A stretch of 50,708 nucleotides of DNA, taken from positions 1 through 50,708 of the IMG/VR virus record IMGVR_UViG_3300036766_000591, one strand, 5' to 3'. The number at the start of each line of letters is the position of its first letter. Positions within the stretch are counted from its first letter, which is position 1. Under the pieces are notes generated by a model. The model was not told the origin of the DNA, made no database searches, and worked only from the letters and a program-made list of their open reading frames with translations. Source of the stretch: a virus. The position numbers and the translations under genes are program-made. Positions 30,451 to 37,804 of the stretch are shown here, piece after piece.

Positions 30451-30543
30451 GAGGCAAGTGAAGGGCGCCCGCGCGCGGTCACACTCCAGTAGCCATGAAG
30501 TTCTTGGCCACCCCTTAACTCCTTGTGCCTGGGCACTTGCCTC
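30451..30543. repeat. Inverted repeat upstream of the small terminase gene
   Basis: GAGGCAAGTG at 30451-30460 and its exact complement CACTTGCCTC at 30534-30543 enclose 73 bases. This 121-base gap between genes lies just upstream of the small terminase gene, where cos or pac sites are often found. That role is inference. Confidence 0.5.
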
Positions 30544-31438
30544 ACATGCAGGCCGAGAACGTGCTGTTGCACAGGCGGCGCTGCTCATCTGAGGGGTGCT
30601 GCTCACATCCGTTAACTGCAACTTCAAGCGGCACGGCCGAGCGGTGCAGGAACGTGTCGGGGAACTGCCGCTGTAGGCTCAACTCCAGCCGCACGGCGCG
30701 CTGAAAGTCGCCGGGAGCCCTTGCGGCCAATCGCCGCCAGTCTCCGGTCGTGCGGTGCGGACACATCCAACAGGACGTGCGCTCCGGGACGGGCCAGCCG
30801 GCGCTAGTGATGAGATCCACGCAAGCGGCGCGATCGAGGCCGCGCTCGATTAGCGGCCATCGCAACCGGACCCACTTGTTCTGGTCGGGTTTCGCGCGTT
30901 GCGTCTCATCGGCGGCAATGCCGATCCATTGCTCACAGGCACGCACTCCCCGCGCGCGCAGCCATCGCTTCGTCACCCTAGCCTTCCATGGGCCCGAGCA
31001 GCGCGTGCCGAGTTTCGCAATCGTGCCGTCTGCCTTGCGCCTGTAGGCGGGTATCACAAGGTGGTCGTTCTTGACTAGCACGTTGTCACCGTGATCCACG
31101 GTCTTGAGGATGGTTATGAGAACTCCAGCCTCGGCCAACTTCGGGGCCAGCACGGTCCTCGCGTAATCCCATGTAGTCTCGGGCTCGTAGCCCACGTCCA
31201 CCATGATGGCGTAGTCCGGCCTTGGCAACAAACCCTGGCAAATGAGCACCGCAACGGCGGTAGAATCGACCCCGCCTCCGCATGACCAAACAATCGTTCG
31301 GTCGCGCGTCCCGTTGCGCGCTTCAATGATCGCGCCTGTCGTTATGTTCGCGCAACCTTGTGAACAGTACCGCCGCCGCCTGTGCGTCGAAGCGAACTCG
31401 GCGCCACATTGCACGCGCTGACATACGAGCGTCATCAC
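30542..31438 (-). CDS. PAPS-reductase-like PP-loop protein with zinc fingers
   Basis: 298 residues. An N-terminal zinc module (CQRVQCG...CSQGC) is followed by the PP-loop VWSCGGGVDSTAVAVLICQG, an adenine nucleotide alpha hydrolase motif, then YAIMVDVGYEPETTWDYART and a late SCWMCPHRTTGDWRRL cysteine pair. Phages carry such proteins singly; relatives include PAPS reductases, DndC and QueC. The substrate cannot be told from sequence; DNA or tRNA thiolation is possible. It sits between HNH and terminase genes. The GTG at 31438 or the next codon ATG may start it. Confidence 0.8.
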   Translation of the reverse strand: MMTLVCQRVQCGAEFASTHRRRRYCSQGCANITTGAIIEARNGTRDRTIVWSCGGGVDSTAVAVLICQGLLPRPDYAIMVDVGYEPETTWDYARTVLAPKLAEAGVLITILKTVDHGDNVLVKNDHLVIPAYRRKADGTIAKLGTRCSGPWKARVTKRWLRARGVRACEQWIGIAADETQRAKPDQNKWVRLRWPLIERGLDRAACVDLITSAGWPVPERTSCWMCPHRTTGDWRRLAARAPGDFQRAVRLELSLQRQFPDTFLHRSAVPLEVAVNGCEQHPSDEQRRLCNSTFSACM

Positions 31439-31839
31439 GTGAGGCTCCGCGCGAGCGGTCCCACGTCCACGAAGCCTGTGCCGGTGACCACGAGGAGCTG
31501 ACGCCCCACCCGCTCGGCGTGGCGCTTCTTGCCATGACAGGAGGCGCAGAGCCCTTGCTGGTTGTCGAGGTCATCGGCCGCGCCGCCCGCCTCGATGGGC
31601 ACGATGTGGTCATCCACGGTCGAGGGCGTCGTGCGACCGACGGCGAGACACGCCACACAGAGCGGGTCGCAGGCCAGGACGATGCTGCGCCTTCTCCGGT
31701 GCTCGCTGCCGTACCCGCGCGAGGCGGCGCTGCCGCGTGCCTGCTCGCGCGCACGTCGGTGGTCAGCACAGCGCCCGCCCGACGTCGTGGTGTAGCGACA
31801 GCCGGGCTCCAGGCAGGGTCTCGCGGGGCGCATCGGCAT
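31435..31839 (-). CDS. HNH endonuclease of the packaging module
   Basis: 134 residues. CEPGCRY-type N-terminal zinc pairs (CLEPGC...CADH) lead into CVACLAVGRTTPSTVDDHIV with the HNH His-Asp, then NQQGLCASCHGKKRHAER. This compact HNH type is common next to terminase genes, where it helps DNA packaging or end cutting. TGATG overlap with the connector gene and GTGA overlap with the PP-loop gene. Confidence 0.85.
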   Translation of the reverse strand: MPMRPARPCLEPGCRYTTTSGGRCADHRRAREQARGSAASRGYGSEHRRRRSIVLACDPLCVACLAVGRTTPSTVDDHIVPIEAGGAADDLDNQQGLCASCHGKKRHAERVGRQLLVVTGTGFVDVGPLARSLT

Positions 31840-32459
31840 CAGCCGCAGTCCTCCCCGAACTCATGGACGCAGCGATGGGTGGCGATCAGGTTCTCGATCG
31901 TCGGGATGCGCGCCACGATGGTGCCGACGATCGTCACTTCGCGCTGCTCGTACAGATCCGCGATGGTGAGCAGCATAGCCTGTCGGATGGCCTGCGGGAT
32001 CGCCCCGCGTGTGGCCCAGCCGCAGACGTAGGTGATCGTCACGTTCTCGGGGACCGGCCAGAGCGAGGGCCAGACCTTGAGATAGGCGGGCACGATATGC
32101 CCGAGCGGCGCGCTCAAGTCGGGCGTCGTGCGCGCGCCGACCAGGGTGTACTCGGTCGCGGCGAGCGTCGTGCTGGCGCCCGCCGTCGATTCCAGGTACG
32201 TGATGCTCGTGACCGATTGCACCGGGGGGCGCGGGAGCCAGATGCAGCCGGAGCAGGGCCAGCCGTTGAGCCGCAGCTTCCGCGTCTGCGTGAGGAGTGC
32301 GAGGGAGAGCTCGGCTTCCATCGCCTGACGTGCCGCCACGATCAACGCATCGAGATAGGCGTCCTCGTCGCTGCTGAACTGGGTACGTAGATGATCCTTG
32401 ACCTCTTGGAGCGTGAGCGGCTCCAAGAGCGGCGCGACCGACACCTCGAGGCTCCACAT
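31839..32459 (-). CDS. Head-tail connector protein (gp6-like)
   Basis: 206 residues starting MWSLEVSVAPLLEPLTLQEV. The LTLQEVKDHLRTQFSSDEDA helix pair, PRPPVQSVTSITYLES and the C-terminal AIRQAMLLTIADLYEQRE are typical of phage connectors of the gp6/Phage_connect group. Binds below the portal. TGATG overlap upstream. Oddly it lies upstream of terminase, apart from the other joining genes. Confidence 0.8.
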   Translation of the reverse strand: MWSLEVSVAPLLEPLTLQEVKDHLRTQFSSDEDAYLDALIVAARQAMEAELSLALLTQTRKLRLNGWPCSGCIWLPRPPVQSVTSITYLESTAGASTTLAATEYTLVGARTTPDLSAPLGHIVPAYLKVWPSLWPVPENVTITYVCGWATRGAIPQAIRQAMLLTIADLYEQREVTIVGTIVARIPTIENLIATHRCVHEFGEDCG

Positions 32460-32761
32460 CAGCGGGTCCCGATCCGCACGGTCCAGGAGCGGTCGTAGCT
32501 CTGGCCCGTGCTGGTCAGCATGCGACAGCGCACCGTGTAGACCTCCCGTAGCGTGCCCGCCTGGACCAGCGCCGAGGCGATGTTCGCCGCGATCCCCGCC
32601 GAGCCCACGGTGAGGGGCGAGGCATCGGAGACGGCGGCGCCCTCGACCGCCCAGGACGGTGTACCGCTGATCGTCTCCCCAACGGCGAGCACGTCGGTCC
32701 AATCCACTGAGAGCGTGAGCTTCTCATCGGCATCCTTCAGGATCGGAGGCTGGTCGCTCAT
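32459..32761 (-). CDS. Small structural protein (Ig-like)
   Basis: 100 residues. A DADEKLTLSVDWTDVLAVGE opening and VYTVRCRMLTSTGQSYDRSW strands suggest a small beta-sandwich of the type found in phage fibre or decoration proteins. Coupled by ATGA to the repeat protein upstream and by TGATG to the connector gene. Confidence 0.65.
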   Translation of the reverse strand: MSDQPPILKDADEKLTLSVDWTDVLAVGETISGTPSWAVEGAAVSDASPLTVGSAGIAANIASALVQAGTLREVYTVRCRMLTSTGQSYDRSWTVRIGTR

Positions 32762-34107
32762 GGCGCCGGATCCAACGTCCCGGGACCCGTCGGCATCAGC
32801 GTCGTCGGACCGGCCGGCTCCAGCATCGTCGGACCGGCCGGGACCAGCGCGTCAGGACGGGCCGGGGTTAGCGCCACCCGAACGCCGGCCGGAATGAGGA
32901 TGCGGACGGGAATGAGGACGACGCCGAGGACCGATGCCGTCGCGGATATGTGGACCGGGAAATCCGGCGGCTGCCAAGAGAGGATTGCCGTCCAGTCCGC
33001 TCGCGACAGGGCGTCGTTTACCGGCGGGGAATCGCCATAGACGAGCACGAGCAGCGCGGCGCTGGCCGGTCGCTGCGGCGCGCCCTGCGCGATGTCCCAG
33101 GCGGCGAGGATCGCACCCCAGGGACAGGACGGGGCGGCGACGAACGGCGTGACGCCCTGTACGAGCGGCCGTGCCGAGGCCGGCAGGATGAACGGCGCCT
33201 GCCATGCCGCAACCAGGCCCGAGGGATCCCGTCGATACGGCGTGGGCGCGTCGATCGAGGGCGGGACAAGTTTGACGAGTGCTGGCGGACCAACGAGCTG
33301 CGGCTGCCACGCGAGTATCGCCGTCAGCTCTTCCGTGGCCAGCGGGCCCGCGATCGGCGGCGCGGCCCCGTAGACGAGCGTCAGCGGCGCAACACGGACC
33401 AAGGGCGGCGGGGCGACGAACGGCGGCTGCCAGGCGGCGAGGATGCCGAGCGCGAGGGCTCCGGTGGGCGGCGGCGCATCCCCGGTCGGGGCGGCCGGTA
33501 CGTTCCACGCGGCCGAGGGCTGGGCACCCTGCGCGGGCCACCAGGCGGCGGGCCACGCGCCGATCGCGAGCAGATCTTCGGGCGCGAGCGGACCCGCCGG
33601 CGGAGGCTGCGAACCATAGACGAGCGCGAGCGGCGCAACATAGGCCGTGCTGGGATGCTGGGGCGCGGGCGCGAAGTTGTCGGGCCACGCCGCGCGAATG
33701 ACCCCGAAGTCCTCGACCGCCAGCGGGCCCGCAGGTGGCGGCTGGCTCCCATACGCGAGCGTGAGCGGCGCGATGAAGCGCCGGGCCGGGAGTTGCGGGG
33801 GTGGCGGCTCCTTGTCTTCGGCCCACGTCCCCCGGATGGCGAGGTAGTCTTCGACCGAGAGCGGCCCCTGCGAGGGGGGCTGCTGGCCATACGTCAGGCT
33901 CAGCGGTGCGAGGTAGCTCCGCTGCGGTGGCGGCTGCGGGAGCGGCGTGTTCTCGGCCGGCCAGGCGAGCACCAGCCCGACGAGGAGTGTGACCAACAGG
34001 GGGCCGCGCGGGACAGGTGGGCGCGGCGAGGAGGCCGGGAGGGTGGCAGCCCGGGGCAGCGCCCGTTGCGGCGCAGGGTCGAACCGGAAGACGCCGCCCT
34101 CAGCCAT
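32758..34107 (-). CDS. Repeat-rich proline protein with membrane segment, unknown
   Basis: 449 residues. Residues 35-50 (GPLLVTLLVGLVLAWP) are hydrophobic. Residues about 67-380 are imperfect repeats of 35-45 residues built on A-P-L-x-L-x-Y-G-x-x-P-P-x-x-G-P-L-x-x-E-D and ending in a Trp (clear copies near 67, 113, 158, 240 and 352, degenerate ones between). The last 30 residues repeat PAGPTxL units. Low Lys and Cys, very high Pro and Ala. No family recognised. The position among virion genes suggests a fibre- or whisker-like structural role. Confidence 0.7.
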   Translation of the reverse strand: MAEGGVFRFDPAPQRALPRAATLPASSPRPPVPRGPLLVTLLVGLVLAWPAENTPLPQPPPQRSYLAPLSLTYGQQPPSQGPLSVEDYLAIRGTWAEDKEPPPPQLPARRFIAPLTLAYGSQPPPAGPLAVEDFGVIRAAWPDNFAPAPQHPSTAYVAPLALVYGSQPPPAGPLAPEDLLAIGAWPAAWWPAQGAQPSAAWNVPAAPTGDAPPPTGALALGILAAWQPPFVAPPPLVRVAPLTLVYGAAPPIAGPLATEELTAILAWQPQLVGPPALVKLVPPSIDAPTPYRRDPSGLVAAWQAPFILPASARPLVQGVTPFVAAPSCPWGAILAAWDIAQGAPQRPASAALLVLVYGDSPPVNDALSRADWTAILSWQPPDFPVHISATASVLGVVLIPVRILIPAGVRVALTPARPDALVPAGPTMLEPAGPTTLMPTGPGTLDPAP

Positions 34108-34110
34108 CGG

Positions 34111-34320
34111 CTAGGCGAGCCTCGGGCCGTGCAGTACGCGCCCGCTCTCCGGCGAGACTTCCTTGCGGCCCATGATCGCGTGCCCGGCCATCGCCAGCAT
34201 GCCCATCACCACGAGGTCGCTCCCCTCCGGCTTCGCCAAGCTGAACTCGCCGGTGCCCTGGTTGTAGCGCAGCACCACCTCCAGGGTGACGGGAGACGCA
34301 CCGCCATTCGATGCTGTCAT
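34111..34320 (-). CDS. Small protein of the virion adornment block
   Basis: 69 residues starting MTASNGGASPVTLEVVLRYN with a GAAGGGAG box. Strand-rich N-terminus, then a hydrophobic GSDLVVMGMLAMAGHAIMGR helix. No family recognised. Confidence 0.6.
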   Translation of the reverse strand: MTASNGGASPVTLEVVLRYNQGTGEFSLAKPEGSDLVVMGMLAMAGHAIMGRKEVSPESGRVLHGPRLA

Positions 34321-34398
34321 CTGCGATACTCCCTTCTTCGCTTGGGAAGGCGCGGGGGCGAGGACGGAGAACGCCGCCATCGCCGCCGAGCCTTACGT

Positions 34399-34884
34399 TC
34401 AGACTTCTCGGAAGACCAAGCTGAAGTTCCAGCCGGTGAGCGTCCCCGGGGCCGCCGGGAACTGCACCCCGAAGCCCGAGGCGGCGCTGGCGTTCATCGT
34501 GAACGTCTCCGCCGGGGTCGCCACCCAGAGGTAGCCGTTGAGGACGTTGAAGCTGTCCGACTTCACGATGGTCTCCGTGCCCGCGCCCTGCGCGCTCGCG
34601 TTGATGCCGCAGGTGCCCGCGGCCCCCGCCGTGCCGCCGGTGATGGCCGAGACCGCGTCGATCAGGCTGGTCTTCTTGGGCGTGAAGGCCGTCAGGGTCG
34701 GGAAGGCCGTCACCTTCGTGATGAAGTCAATCCGCTGCTGCGCGCTGGTGGCGTTGGCCGCCTGCGAGCAGTCCACCCGGAGGATCTCGATCGAGACCGT
34801 CGTGCCCGGGTTGATGAACATGATGGTCACGGCCGCGTTGGCGACCGTGATGTTGGAGCCGGTGATGACGTACGTGCCGCGCAT
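34399..34884 (-). CDS. Virion protein, beta-rich, unknown
   Basis: 161 residues with GAGGAG before the ATG at 34884. Starts with the strand run RGTYVITGSNITVANAAVTI and ends LTGWNFSLVFREV. Low charge and a Thr/Ala-rich make-up as in decoration or fibre proteins. No specific family assigned. Confidence 0.65.
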   Translation of the reverse strand: MRGTYVITGSNITVANAAVTIMFINPGTTVSIEILRVDCSQAANATSAQQRIDFITKVTAFPTLTAFTPKKTSLIDAVSAITGGTAGAAGTCGINASAQGAGTETIVKSDSFNVLNGYLWVATPAETFTMNASAASGFGVQFPAAPGTLTGWNFSLVFREV

Positions 34885-34936
34885 GGTCACTCCTCGTTAG
34901 GTGAATTACTACCCGCTCGCGCGGGACGAACGCTCG

Positions 34937-35560
34937 TTACATCGCCATTAAGGCTTGCATCTGCTCCGTTTTCGCCAGTCCGAAAGGCACGCCCGCACCG
35001 GAGGCATCGGTCGCGGACCAGTCGTCGAGATAGGGTTCAGCGTCCAGCGCAGCGCCGTAGTATGTCGCTAGTCCAGCATACCCTTTCGCTGTGATGCTTG
35101 TATCCGTGACTGAAATGCGCGAAACGGTATCAATTAAAACTGAGATTGTGCTGCCAACCATACGCAGCAGACACACCTTTGCTGTTGTGGGTTCGTCACC
35201 GACATAGGTTCCTATGCTAGTAACAGCGCCCGATTTCTTGTAGAGTGTCCAAGTGCCCGCACTCACACGAACGAAATAACAACTGCCGTCTGACGACGAG
35301 GCAATACGTCCTGCGGGGCCATGACTCGTGCCCCCAGAAGCAACATGCATGGTGCCCTGTACGTCGTAGTCTGCCCCCACTGGTTGAGCGGCGTTCCACA
35401 AATGGGCCTGAAAATCGTCTGCCACTTGAACTTGGATGTGGTTGGTGTTGATAACCATATTTGTGCCAGAGCCGCCCGTGACCTTGGTCCAGTTGGCGGA
35501 GTAGGTTTCGAGCACCGTGCCGTTGGCGCCGGTAAAAGCATCAGGACCAGCAAAAGCCAT
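34937..35560 (-). CDS. Lectin-like virion protein
   Basis: 207 residues. Starts AFAGPDAFTGANGTVLETYS, then LWNAAQPVGADYDVQGTMHV, a CYFVRVSAGTWTLYKKSG strand pair and GYAGLATYYGAALDAEPYLD. This is the jelly-roll lectin/LamG pattern of phage appendage proteins. Its DNA between about 35050 and 35460 is clearly less GC-rich than the neighbours, a sign of horizontal exchange. Start codon lies one base after the previous stop. Confidence 0.65.
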   Translation of the reverse strand: MAFAGPDAFTGANGTVLETYSANWTKVTGGSGTNMVINTNHIQVQVADDFQAHLWNAAQPVGADYDVQGTMHVASGGTSHGPAGRIASSSDGSCYFVRVSAGTWTLYKKSGAVTSIGTYVGDEPTTAKVCLLRMVGSTISVLIDTVSRISVTDTSITAKGYAGLATYYGAALDAEPYLDDWSATDASGAGVPFGLAKTEQMQALMAM

Positions 35561-35561
35561 G

Positions 35562-35609
35562 TTAGTACGGACTCCCGTTGCCGAGCGGGTTCCAGATGTA
35601 GTGCGTCAT
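35562..35609 (-). CDS. Possible 15-residue microprotein
   Basis: Encodes MTHYIWNPLGNGSPY. The ATG shares a base with the upstream TGA (TGATG) and the TAA is one base from the next ATG. Tight spacing on both sides suggests translation, perhaps only as a ribosome relay. Confidence 0.35.
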   Translation of the reverse strand: MTHYIWNPLGNGSPY

Positions 35610-35698
35610 CAGGGCACCACGGCAGGCGCGGCGTCCGCGAGGTCCACGAACGACCATACCAGGGCGGTGAGCGTGTTGCCGAGCGACACCAGGTCCAT
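35609..35698 (-). CDS. Possible 29-residue microprotein at the start of the late block
   Basis: Encodes MDLVSLGNTLTALVWSFVDL plus nine residues. A strong GGGAGG box stands before the ATG. It follows the hairpin at 35720-35748 and leads the late gene run. Amphipathic helix; function unknown. Confidence 0.45.
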   Translation of the reverse strand: MDLVSLGNTLTALVWSFVDLADAAPAVVP

Positions 35699-35719
35699 CG
35701 TCCTCCCTGGAACACGGCA

Positions 35720-35748
35720 GGGCCCGCCCCTCACCGAGAGGCGGGCCC
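35720..35748. terminator. GC-rich hairpin between early and late blocks
   Basis: GGGCCCGCC pairs with GGCGGGCCC (nine bases) and, past a mismatch, CTC with GAG. No T-run follows on either strand, so it is not a classical intrinsic terminator. It could be an antitermination, processing or factor-dependent site. Confidence 0.45.
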
Positions 35749-35790
35749 CGGAAGGCCCTCGACTTCGTTGTCCCCGCTAACTTTAGCGCG

Positions 35791-35985
35791 TTAAGCCGCG
35801 CGGCGCAATATCCGGACGCAGATCTTGAGCCCGCATTCGGGGCAGGGCGCGCAGTCGTCGCCCGGCTCGGTGGCCTCTTCCGGGCCCTCCAGTTGCACGA
35901 TGTGCAGACCCGGTCCGTCCGTGACCGTATGCACCTCGGCGCGGCACCGGGCGCACGCGATCACGACGACGTCGCCCGCCGTCAC
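35791..35985 (-). CDS. Zinc-ribbon protein
   Basis: 64 residues from GTG at 35985 (GTGA). CARC and, about 38 residues later, CPECG give a four-cysteine ribbon. Strands such as DVVVIACARCRAEVHTV fit. Last gene of the early block. Confidence 0.6.
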   Translation of the reverse strand: MTAGDVVVIACARCRAEVHTVTDGPGLHIVQLEGPEEATEPGDDCAPCPECGLKICVRILRRAA

Positions 35986-36185
35986 GGCGTCTCCAGCTTG
36001 AGCACCCGCGCCGTGTCCGCCCCCACCTCGACGTGCCAGCCGCGGCGCAGCCACTCGCCGACGAGGGCCTCGAAGGCGACGGGCTCCCAGCCGACGCGGT
36101 TGCCGCGCTCCATGACGGGCCGGCGGATGCGGAGGCCGCTGGCGCTGAGGGCCGCGACGACGGCGCGCTGATCCGAAGCGTTCAC
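35982..36185 (-). CDS. Hypothetical small protein
   Basis: 67 residues from GTG at 36185 (GTGA). Helical first half (RAVVAALSASGLRIRRPVME), then EALVGEWLRRGWHVEVGAD. Winged-helix-like alternation of helix and strand is possible but not certain. Confidence 0.6.
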   Translation of the reverse strand: MNASDQRAVVAALSASGLRIRRPVMERGNRVGWEPVAFEALVGEWLRRGWHVEVGADTARVLKLETP

Positions 36186-36349
36186 GCGGCCTCGCGCCTC
36201 ACGTAGTCCCGGGCCGCCACCAGCCAGTCGCGGGCGGTCGTTAGGTCACCGGCACATTGTTCGCACTCCATGTGAGTGAGCGCCCGAGTTATCGCTTCGA
36301 CCCCATAGTCCAGCGCCGGCAGCAGCACATTGTCGCGGGTGGCCGTCAT
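36182..36349 (-). CDS. Hypothetical small protein
   Basis: 55 residues, helical, with one CEQC pair in the middle (HMECEQCAGDLTTARDWLVA). ATG at 36349, five bases below the DUF1376 gene stop; the stop overlaps the next GTG. Confidence 0.55.
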   Translation of the reverse strand: MTATRDNVLLPALDYGVEAITRALTHMECEQCAGDLTTARDWLVAARDYVRREAA

Positions 36350-36354
36350 GCGGC

Positions 36355-37281
36355 CTACTCCTGTTCGATCTCGGTGATCTTCGCGCGCAGCGCCGCTGCC
36401 TGCTCGGCGTCGCCCGCCCGCTCGGCCTTCTCGGCATTCTGCCGCAGCGGGGCGGTTAGGGCGGCTGTCGCGGCGCTGCGGTCCACCTTCGTCAAGCGTT
36501 TCTCTCCGCTGCGCGAGGCGGCACCCGCGCGGCGATGCTCCTGGTCCTGCTCGAATGCGTCCAGCACGGCGCCCACGAAGTACCGGAGCGCGCGCGGCTG
36601 GGTGTTGCGCCCGTTAGGCCGGTAGGCACGGGCCTTCTCGGCGATGATGCGTTCGGCGAAGGCGATCGGCACGCCCGCCGCGGTGAGGTCGGCGGCAGCG
36701 GCATGCTGCGCGCTCGTCACCAGCTCGTTGAACTGCCCACCGAGGGCGGCAGCGAGCCCGCGGTTGGCGGCGACGGTACACCGCTGCGCGTAGGAAAGGC
36801 TGTCCGGGGATGGCTGTTGCGGTTCAGCGACAGTACCACCCTGCGGCTCGCGCGCGGCTGTTGCTTCTTCTGTCTCTGTCTCTGGCTTTGTTGAGCCGGG
36901 CTTAAGCCGGGCTTGAGCACTCCTCAAGCCCCCCTTGCGGCCGGATTCAGCGCGCCGCCCAGCCTCAAGTTGTTGGGCCTCCGCGATTTGCAGAAGTTTG
37001 GGATTGGCGAGACGCCCCTCGAGGGTCGGGTGCGGTTTGAAGCAGTCCTTGACCACTCCTCGCAAATCAGCCACTTCGACCGTTCCACCGAGTTCGCCGC
37101 TTGAAGCAAGCCTCAAGGAACGCTCAAGCCGGGCTTGACTCGCCGGGATGCTCCCTTCGAGCCACTGAAGACAGAGGAGCCGGAGGTAGACGCCCTGCTC
37201 GGCGAAGGTCATGGCGAGCACCTTCTCGTCGGTCATCCAGTCGCGGACGTAGAAGGGGAACCAGGCCAGCTTCTCGCTCAT
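36355..37281 (-). CDS. DUF1376 replication-associated protein
   Basis: 308 residues starting MSEKLAWFPFYVRDWMTDEK at 37281 (ATGA overlap). WFPFYVRDWMTDEKVLAMT followed by QGVYLRLLCLQWLEGSIPAS is the DUF1376 signature, found in YdaU-like phage proteins that act near replication initiation. Residues 110-170 form a polar linker. The C-terminal part has NPNGRNTQP-type and coiled-coil segments. It may load or guide a host helicase. Confidence 0.8.
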   Translation of the reverse strand: MSEKLAWFPFYVRDWMTDEKVLAMTFAEQGVYLRLLCLQWLEGSIPASQARLERSLRLASSGELGGTVEVADLRGVVKDCFKPHPTLEGRLANPKLLQIAEAQQLEAGRRAESGRKGGLRSAQARLKPGSTKPETETEEATAAREPQGGTVAEPQQPSPDSLSYAQRCTVAANRGLAAALGGQFNELVTSAQHAAAADLTAAGVPIAFAERIIAEKARAYRPNGRNTQPRALRYFVGAVLDAFEQDQEHRRAGAASRSGEKRLTKVDRSAATAALTAPLRQNAEKAERAGDAEQAAALRAKITEIEQE

Positions 37282-37517
37282 CGCGCGCCCTTCTTGCGGT
37301 TGCAACGCCGACACAGGATGGCCCAATTCGAGGCGTCGTCTGCCCCGCCGCGGGCAAGTGGAACGACGTGATCCACCTCGGGGAAGTTCGGCTCACTCAG
37401 CGCGGAGCGGCCGCTCTCGGCGGTGACCGACAGCGTGACGCCACACGCAGGGCACTTCCAGCCCGCGGCCTCGATGAGCCGGATCCATGTCCTGTGGTCG
37501 ATGTTCTTCCTTCTCAC
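37278..37517 (-). CDS. HNH endonuclease, small
   Basis: 79 residues from GTG at 37517. CPACGVTLSVTAESG then EVDHVVPLARGGADDASNW and ILCRRCNRKKGAR: a complete HNH fold with both zinc pairs and the DH...N...H order. It is coupled in both directions, so it is part of the operon rather than an independent cassette. Confidence 0.85.
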   Translation of the reverse strand: MRRKNIDHRTWIRLIEAAGWKCPACGVTLSVTAESGRSALSEPNFPEVDHVVPLARGGADDASNWAILCRRCNRKKGAR

Positions 37518-37804
37518 GCGGCCGTTCTCCTTCGCGTCTCGATCTTCCCGCGGAGCTCCGGGTAGCGGTCGAGCAGCTCGTCGCTGATGCGCGAGCGGTA
37601 GGAGTTGTCACAGTGGATCTTGAGCGCGCCGCGGGTTTGGGCGACGAGCAGGTTGACCTCTACCCGCTTGGCGCCGCTCCGCGCCAGCGCGATCGCGCGG
37701 ACGGCGACCGCCTCGAAGACCCGCTCGCCCTCGTCGCTGGCGCGCCAGCGCGCATAACGTTGCGACAGCGCGTCGCGGAGCGGGAGCGCGAGCTGCGCGG
37801 TCAC
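37514..37804 (-). CDS. Conserved hypothetical phage protein
   Basis: 96 residues from GTG at 37804 (GTGA). RVEVNLLVAQTRGALKIHCD, then NSYRSRISDELLDRYPELRG. The pattern of a short 'N-S-x-R' segment followed by R-Y-P-E-L is familiar from early proteins of many siphophages. Role unknown. Confidence 0.65.
   Translation of the reverse strand: MTAQLALPLRDALSQRYARWRASDEGERVFEAVAVRAIALARSGAKRVEVNLLVAQTRGALKIHCDNSYRSRISDELLDRYPELRGKIETRRRTAA

Noticed and set aside
32950-35094. Long plus-strand reading frame of 714 codons opposite the repeat protein and its neighbours
   Set aside because: Antisense to several convincing genes, Arg-rich without motifs. A usual by-product of high GC. The same applies to the plus-strand frames at 23526-25460, 28519-30135, 26470-27720, 2485-3930 and 10345-11538.
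35263-35715. 150-codon minus-strand frame overlapping the lectin-like gene
   Set aside because: It shares the DNA with a better-supported frame and has no domain features or proper start.
35720-35748. Classical rho-independent terminator
   Set aside because: Stem is strong but no T-run follows on either strand; reported only as a hairpin.
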